Of a stretch of DNA of 35,661 bases, positions 33,190-35,661 are shown in pieces. The stretch is from positions 1-35,661 of the forward strand of contig CAJXZB010000031.1 in the NCBI GenBank assembly GCA_913063405.1, in the 5' to 3' direction. A program made the position numbers and the translations under genes. Origin of the DNA: an uncultured Ulvibacter sp. (GTDB lineage: Bacteria; Bacteroidota; Bacteroidia; Flavobacteriales; Flavobacteriaceae). Numbering within the stretch: position 1 is the stretch's first letter; every line of letters starts with the position of its first letter. Under the pieces are notes generated by a model. That model searched no databases, had not been told where the DNA came from, and saw only the letters and a program-made list of their open reading frames with translations.

Positions 33190-33197
33190 TATTTTTG
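33190..33197 (+). promoter_or_regulatory. -7 element of the desaturase promoter
   Basis: TATTTTTG, a perfect TAnnTTTG match, lies 38 bases before the GTG start at 33236 and 55 bases from the oppositely oriented rsmG element. The -33 element is not clear. Confidence 0.5.
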
Positions 33198-33235
33198 CTA
33201 TTTCGTTTTAGAAATCCCTACTTAAAACAACAACT

Positions 33236-34336
33236 GTGAATAGTGTGCAAATAAAATTCTCAAGAACCGATTCTGCCAAATTTTTTAAGACGCTTAATAA
33301 GCGAGTCAACCAATACTTTAAGGATAATAATATTTCTCGAAGTGGTAATTGGAAACTACACTTAAAAACGATTGTAATGTTTTCAATCTACCTTACCCCC
33401 TATTTTTTATTGCTTACATTAGACTTACCAGGTTGGGCACAATTGTTGTCAACCGTGGTGATGGGTATTGGAATGGCTGGAATAGGGATGAATGTAATGC
33501 ACGATGCTAATCATGGCGCATATTCGTCAAAAAAATGGATTAACAAAACCTTAGGAAGTAGCATATATATTCTAGCCGGAAACGCCTATAATTGGAAAGT
33601 ACAACACAATGTTCTTCATCATACTTATACGAATATTCATGGGCATGATGAGGATCTAGAAGCTGGCAGAATACTTAGGTTCTCGAAACATGCGAAATGG
33701 CATCGTTTTCACAAATTTCAGCACTATTATGGAGTCCTATTGTATGGGTTATTAACATTTAATTGGGCTCTAACAACCGATTTCCAACAAACATATCGTT
33801 ACTTAAAACGTAAATTATCTTTTGGCGAATTCCCTAATCCGACTACCCAATGGAGTATTTTGATAGTTACTAAAATAATTTATTTCTCCTTATGGGTGGT
33901 AATACCAATTCTCTTTTTTAATATAGTTTGGTGGAAAATTTTAATTGGGTTTTTCATAATGCATTATGTAGCCGGTATTATTTTAAGTGTTGTGTTCCAA
34001 TTAGCACATGTTGTTGAGGAAGCCGATGTATTTTTACCAGATCCTTCTGGAACCATGAAAAACACTTGGGCAATTCATCAATTATTTACAACGGTGAATT
34101 TTGCGACGAAAAATCGAATAATGAATTGGTTTACTGGAGGATTAAACCACCAAGTAGAGCATCATATATTTCCGCATATAAGTCATGTGCACTACACAAA
34201 AATTTCAAAAATTGTCAAAGAGACAGCTAGAGAATTTAATCTTCCTTACCACGAATATAAAACCACTCGAAAAGCACTTATTGCGCATTTCAAACATCTT
34301 AAACAAATGGGACTTAATCCCGGGTTACCAGCCTAA
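33236..34336 (+). CDS. membrane fatty-acid desaturase
   Basis: The 366-residue di-iron enzyme inserts a cis double bond into acyl chains of lipids or acyl-CoA, at the inner membrane. Three histidine boxes are present: HDANHG (89-94), HNVLHH (124-129) and HQVEHH (305-310), with four to six membrane helices (about 42-62, 67-87, 208-230 and 232-258). The QVEHH variant of the third box resembles front-end/acyl-lipid desaturases. There is no fused cytochrome b5 domain. The start is GTG 33236; no ATG is available until residue 48, which would cut into the first helix. The aminotransferase follows six bases later, so both are cotranscribed. Confidence 0.93.
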   Translation: MNSVQIKFSRTDSAKFFKTLNKRVNQYFKDNNISRSGNWKLHLKTIVMFSIYLTPYFLLLTLDLPGWAQLLSTVVMGIGMAGIGMNVMHDANHGAYSSKKWINKTLGSSIYILAGNAYNWKVQHNVLHHTYTNIHGHDEDLEAGRILRFSKHAKWHRFHKFQHYYGVLLYGLLTFNWALTTDFQQTYRYLKRKLSFGEFPNPTTQWSILIVTKIIYFSLWVVIPILFFNIVWWKILIGFFIMHYVAGIILSVVFQLAHVVEEADVFLPDPSGTMKNTWAIHQLFTTVNFATKNRIMNWFTGGLNHQVEHHIFPHISHVHYTKISKIVKETAREFNLPYHEYKTTRKALIAHFKHLKQMGLNPGLPA

Positions 34337-34342
34337 GACAAC

Positions 34343-35533
34343 ATGAATTCAAAACTTTCTAACCGAGTTAATGAAATGGCTACTTCTGCCACATTAGCCA
34401 TGGCTGCTAAAGCACGTGAGTTAAGAGAAGAAGGAAAAGATATTATTGGTCTAAGCCTAGGAGAACCAGACTTCACTATTCCAGAGTTTGTTAAGGACGC
34501 AGCCATTCAAGCTGTAAAAGACGATTATCATTCTTACACGCCAGTTGACGGCTATGGAGATCTTAAACAAGCTATTATCACTAAGTTTAAGCGTGATAAC
34601 AACATAAGTTACGAGCCTTCTCAAATTGTTGTCTCTACTGGGGCCAAACAATCCTTAGCAAATCTTGCAATGGTACTATTAAATAAGGGTGATGAAGTAT
34701 TGCTTCCTGCACCATATTGGGTTAGCTACAGTGACATTAGCAAATTGGCTGGTGGAGTACCAAAAGAAATTAAAACTTCCATTGATAATGATTTTAAAGT
34801 AACAGCTCGGGAATTAGAGGCAGCTATTACTCCTAAAACCAAAATGATCATCTACAGCTCCCCTTGTAATCCAAGTGGTTCTGTCTATAGTCGTGATGAA
34901 CTTCGCGCGTTAGCTGATGTATTGGTGAAATACCCAAATATTATTGTGGTAAGTGATGAAATCTACGAGCACATCAACTTTGTGGGAAAACATGCATCAA
35001 TTGCTGAATTCGATGATATGTACAACCAAACAGTTGTTGTCAATGGTGTGTCCAAGGCCTATTCTATGACAGGATGGCGTGTTGGCTATATTGGAGGTCC
35101 AGAATGGATTGCACGTGCATGTAATAAAATGCAGGGGCAGATTACCAGCGGCACTAACTGTATCGCACAGAGAGCTACAATTACAGCTCTGAAAAGCCCA
35201 CCAAGTAAAATTCAATTTATGGTTGACGCCTTTAAAGAAAGACGCAGCTTAATTCTTGATCTGCTTTCTGAAATTCCTGGAATTAAAACAAATGAACCAG
35301 AAGGTGCCTTTTATGTATTTCCAGATATCTCTTATTACTTCGGAAAAACACTTCGCGGAAAACATATTAATTCTGCCTCAGACTTTTCGTTATATCTTCT
35401 GGAAGAAGCAAATGTAGCGACCGTGACTGGAGAAGCATTTGGCGATCCTAACTGCATTAGAATTTCATATGCAGCTTCTGATGAGAACATTAAAGAAGCA
35501 ATGAAACGCATAAAAGAAGTTCTTTCAGCATAG
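34343..35533 (+). CDS. aspC: class I/II PLP-dependent aminotransferase (aspartate aminotransferase type)
   Basis: The 396-residue enzyme belongs to the I-gamma aspartate aminotransferase group, which interconverts aspartate/2-oxoglutarate and oxaloacetate/glutamate; prephenate or aromatic substrates are also used by some members. Seen: GLSLGEPDF (about 36-44), STGAKQSL (98-105), SPCNPSG with N176, VVSDEIYEHI with D205, the Schiff-base K238 in VNGVSKAYSMTGWRVGYIGG, and the substrate arginine in CIRISYA near the end. It is coupled to the desaturase upstream (six bases). The gene symbol reflects the closest recognised type; substrate preference is not proven by sequence. Confidence 0.9.
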   Translation: MNSKLSNRVNEMATSATLAMAAKARELREEGKDIIGLSLGEPDFTIPEFVKDAAIQAVKDDYHSYTPVDGYGDLKQAIITKFKRDNNISYEPSQIVVSTGAKQSLANLAMVLLNKGDEVLLPAPYWVSYSDISKLAGGVPKEIKTSIDNDFKVTARELEAAITPKTKMIIYSSPCNPSGSVYSRDELRALADVLVKYPNIIVVSDEIYEHINFVGKHASIAEFDDMYNQTVVVNGVSKAYSMTGWRVGYIGGPEWIARACNKMQGQITSGTNCIAQRATITALKSPPSKIQFMVDAFKERRSLILDLLSEIPGIKTNEPEGAFYVFPDISYYFGKTLRGKHINSASDFSLYLLEEANVATVTGEAFGDPNCIRISYAASDENIKEAMKRIKEVLSA

Positions 35534-35541
35534 AACTAAAT

Positions 35542-35661
35542 TAATTTAAAAAAATCATCCGACTTAGGCACTTAGCTATTAATATTTTTTATTAAACAAG
35601 GTTCTGCCTTAATCATTCTGATCATTAAGTTTTCAAAGATTCCTTCTTTCATAAAACTGCG
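35542..35661 (-). CDS. C-terminal end of a convergent gene, partial
   Basis: On the minus strand an open frame enters from the right edge and ends at TAA 35544-35542, nine bases past the aminotransferase stop. The 39 visible residues (MKEGIFENLMIRMIKAEPCL then IKNIIAKCLSRMIF) are basic and helical. The family cannot be named. Tail-to-tail spacing fits a real gene, but the fragment is too short to be sure. Confidence 0.4.

Noticed and set aside
1..35661. tRNA, rRNA, CRISPR, riboswitch or prophage features
   Set aside because: None was seen on reading: no regularly spaced repeats, no cloverleaf-like or rRNA-like stretches, and no integrase or phage structural genes.

Overview
The window is AT-rich chromosomal DNA from a member of the Bacteroidota, almost certainly the family Flavobacteriaceae and probably marine. 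The evidence is a complete Na+-translocating NADH:quinone reductase operon, proteins with type IX secretion (T9SS) C-terminal sorting domains, a T9SS plug protein, DUF3667 and DUF6029 proteins, TAnnTTTG promoter elements, and few visible Shine-Dalgarno sequences. No rRNA, tRNA, CRISPR array, integrase or transposase was seen.

Layout. (1) 1-590: a partial open frame at the left edge and a frameshifted small gene, both on the minus strand. (2) 789-6886, minus: the nqrABCDEF operon with its promoter, a hairpin at the 5' end of its message, and a terminator. (3) 7.1-13.6 kb, plus: an accessory island with a gene relic, a frameshifted SnoaL/NTF2-like gene, a YHS-domain protein, two AraC-type regulators (one very cysteine-rich), an NTF2-sized protein, a two-domain di-heme cytochrome P460-like lipoprotein and its one-domain paralogue, a frameshifted coiled-coil gene, a frameshifted haem-binding-domain gene and a DM13 protein. 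Genes here are often broken. (4) 13.7-21.9 kb: housekeeping and conserved family genes: DUF2721, T9SS plug, a PLP decarboxylase, DUF3667, apaG, a convergent two-gene operon (NRDE/TANGO2 and a conserved flavobacterial protein), and the P5C dehydrogenase pruA. (5) 22-32.4 kb: a secreted-protein region rich in the Omp28-like fold. It holds one remnant, one lipoprotein and three tandem T9SS-exported paralogues, plus a TlpA thioredoxin, a DUF6029 beta-barrel candidate and a small T9SS cargo. (6) 32.5-35.5 kb: rsmG, a fatty-acid desaturase and a class I aminotransferase, then the tail of a convergent gene.

How the parts fit. Na+-NQR couples NADH oxidation to sodium export. The accessory island looks like a small extracytoplasmic haem/redox module under AraC-type control. 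The CxxC proteins at 22-32 kb point to extracellular thiol-disulfide or adhesion functions exported through T9SS, and the plug protein at 14.2 kb belongs to the same secretion system. The most unusual features are the mosaic, gene-converted Omp28-like tandem array, a 62-bp perfect palindrome at 25969-26030, the di-heme P460 duplication, and homopolymer frameshifts confined to the accessory parts of the window.
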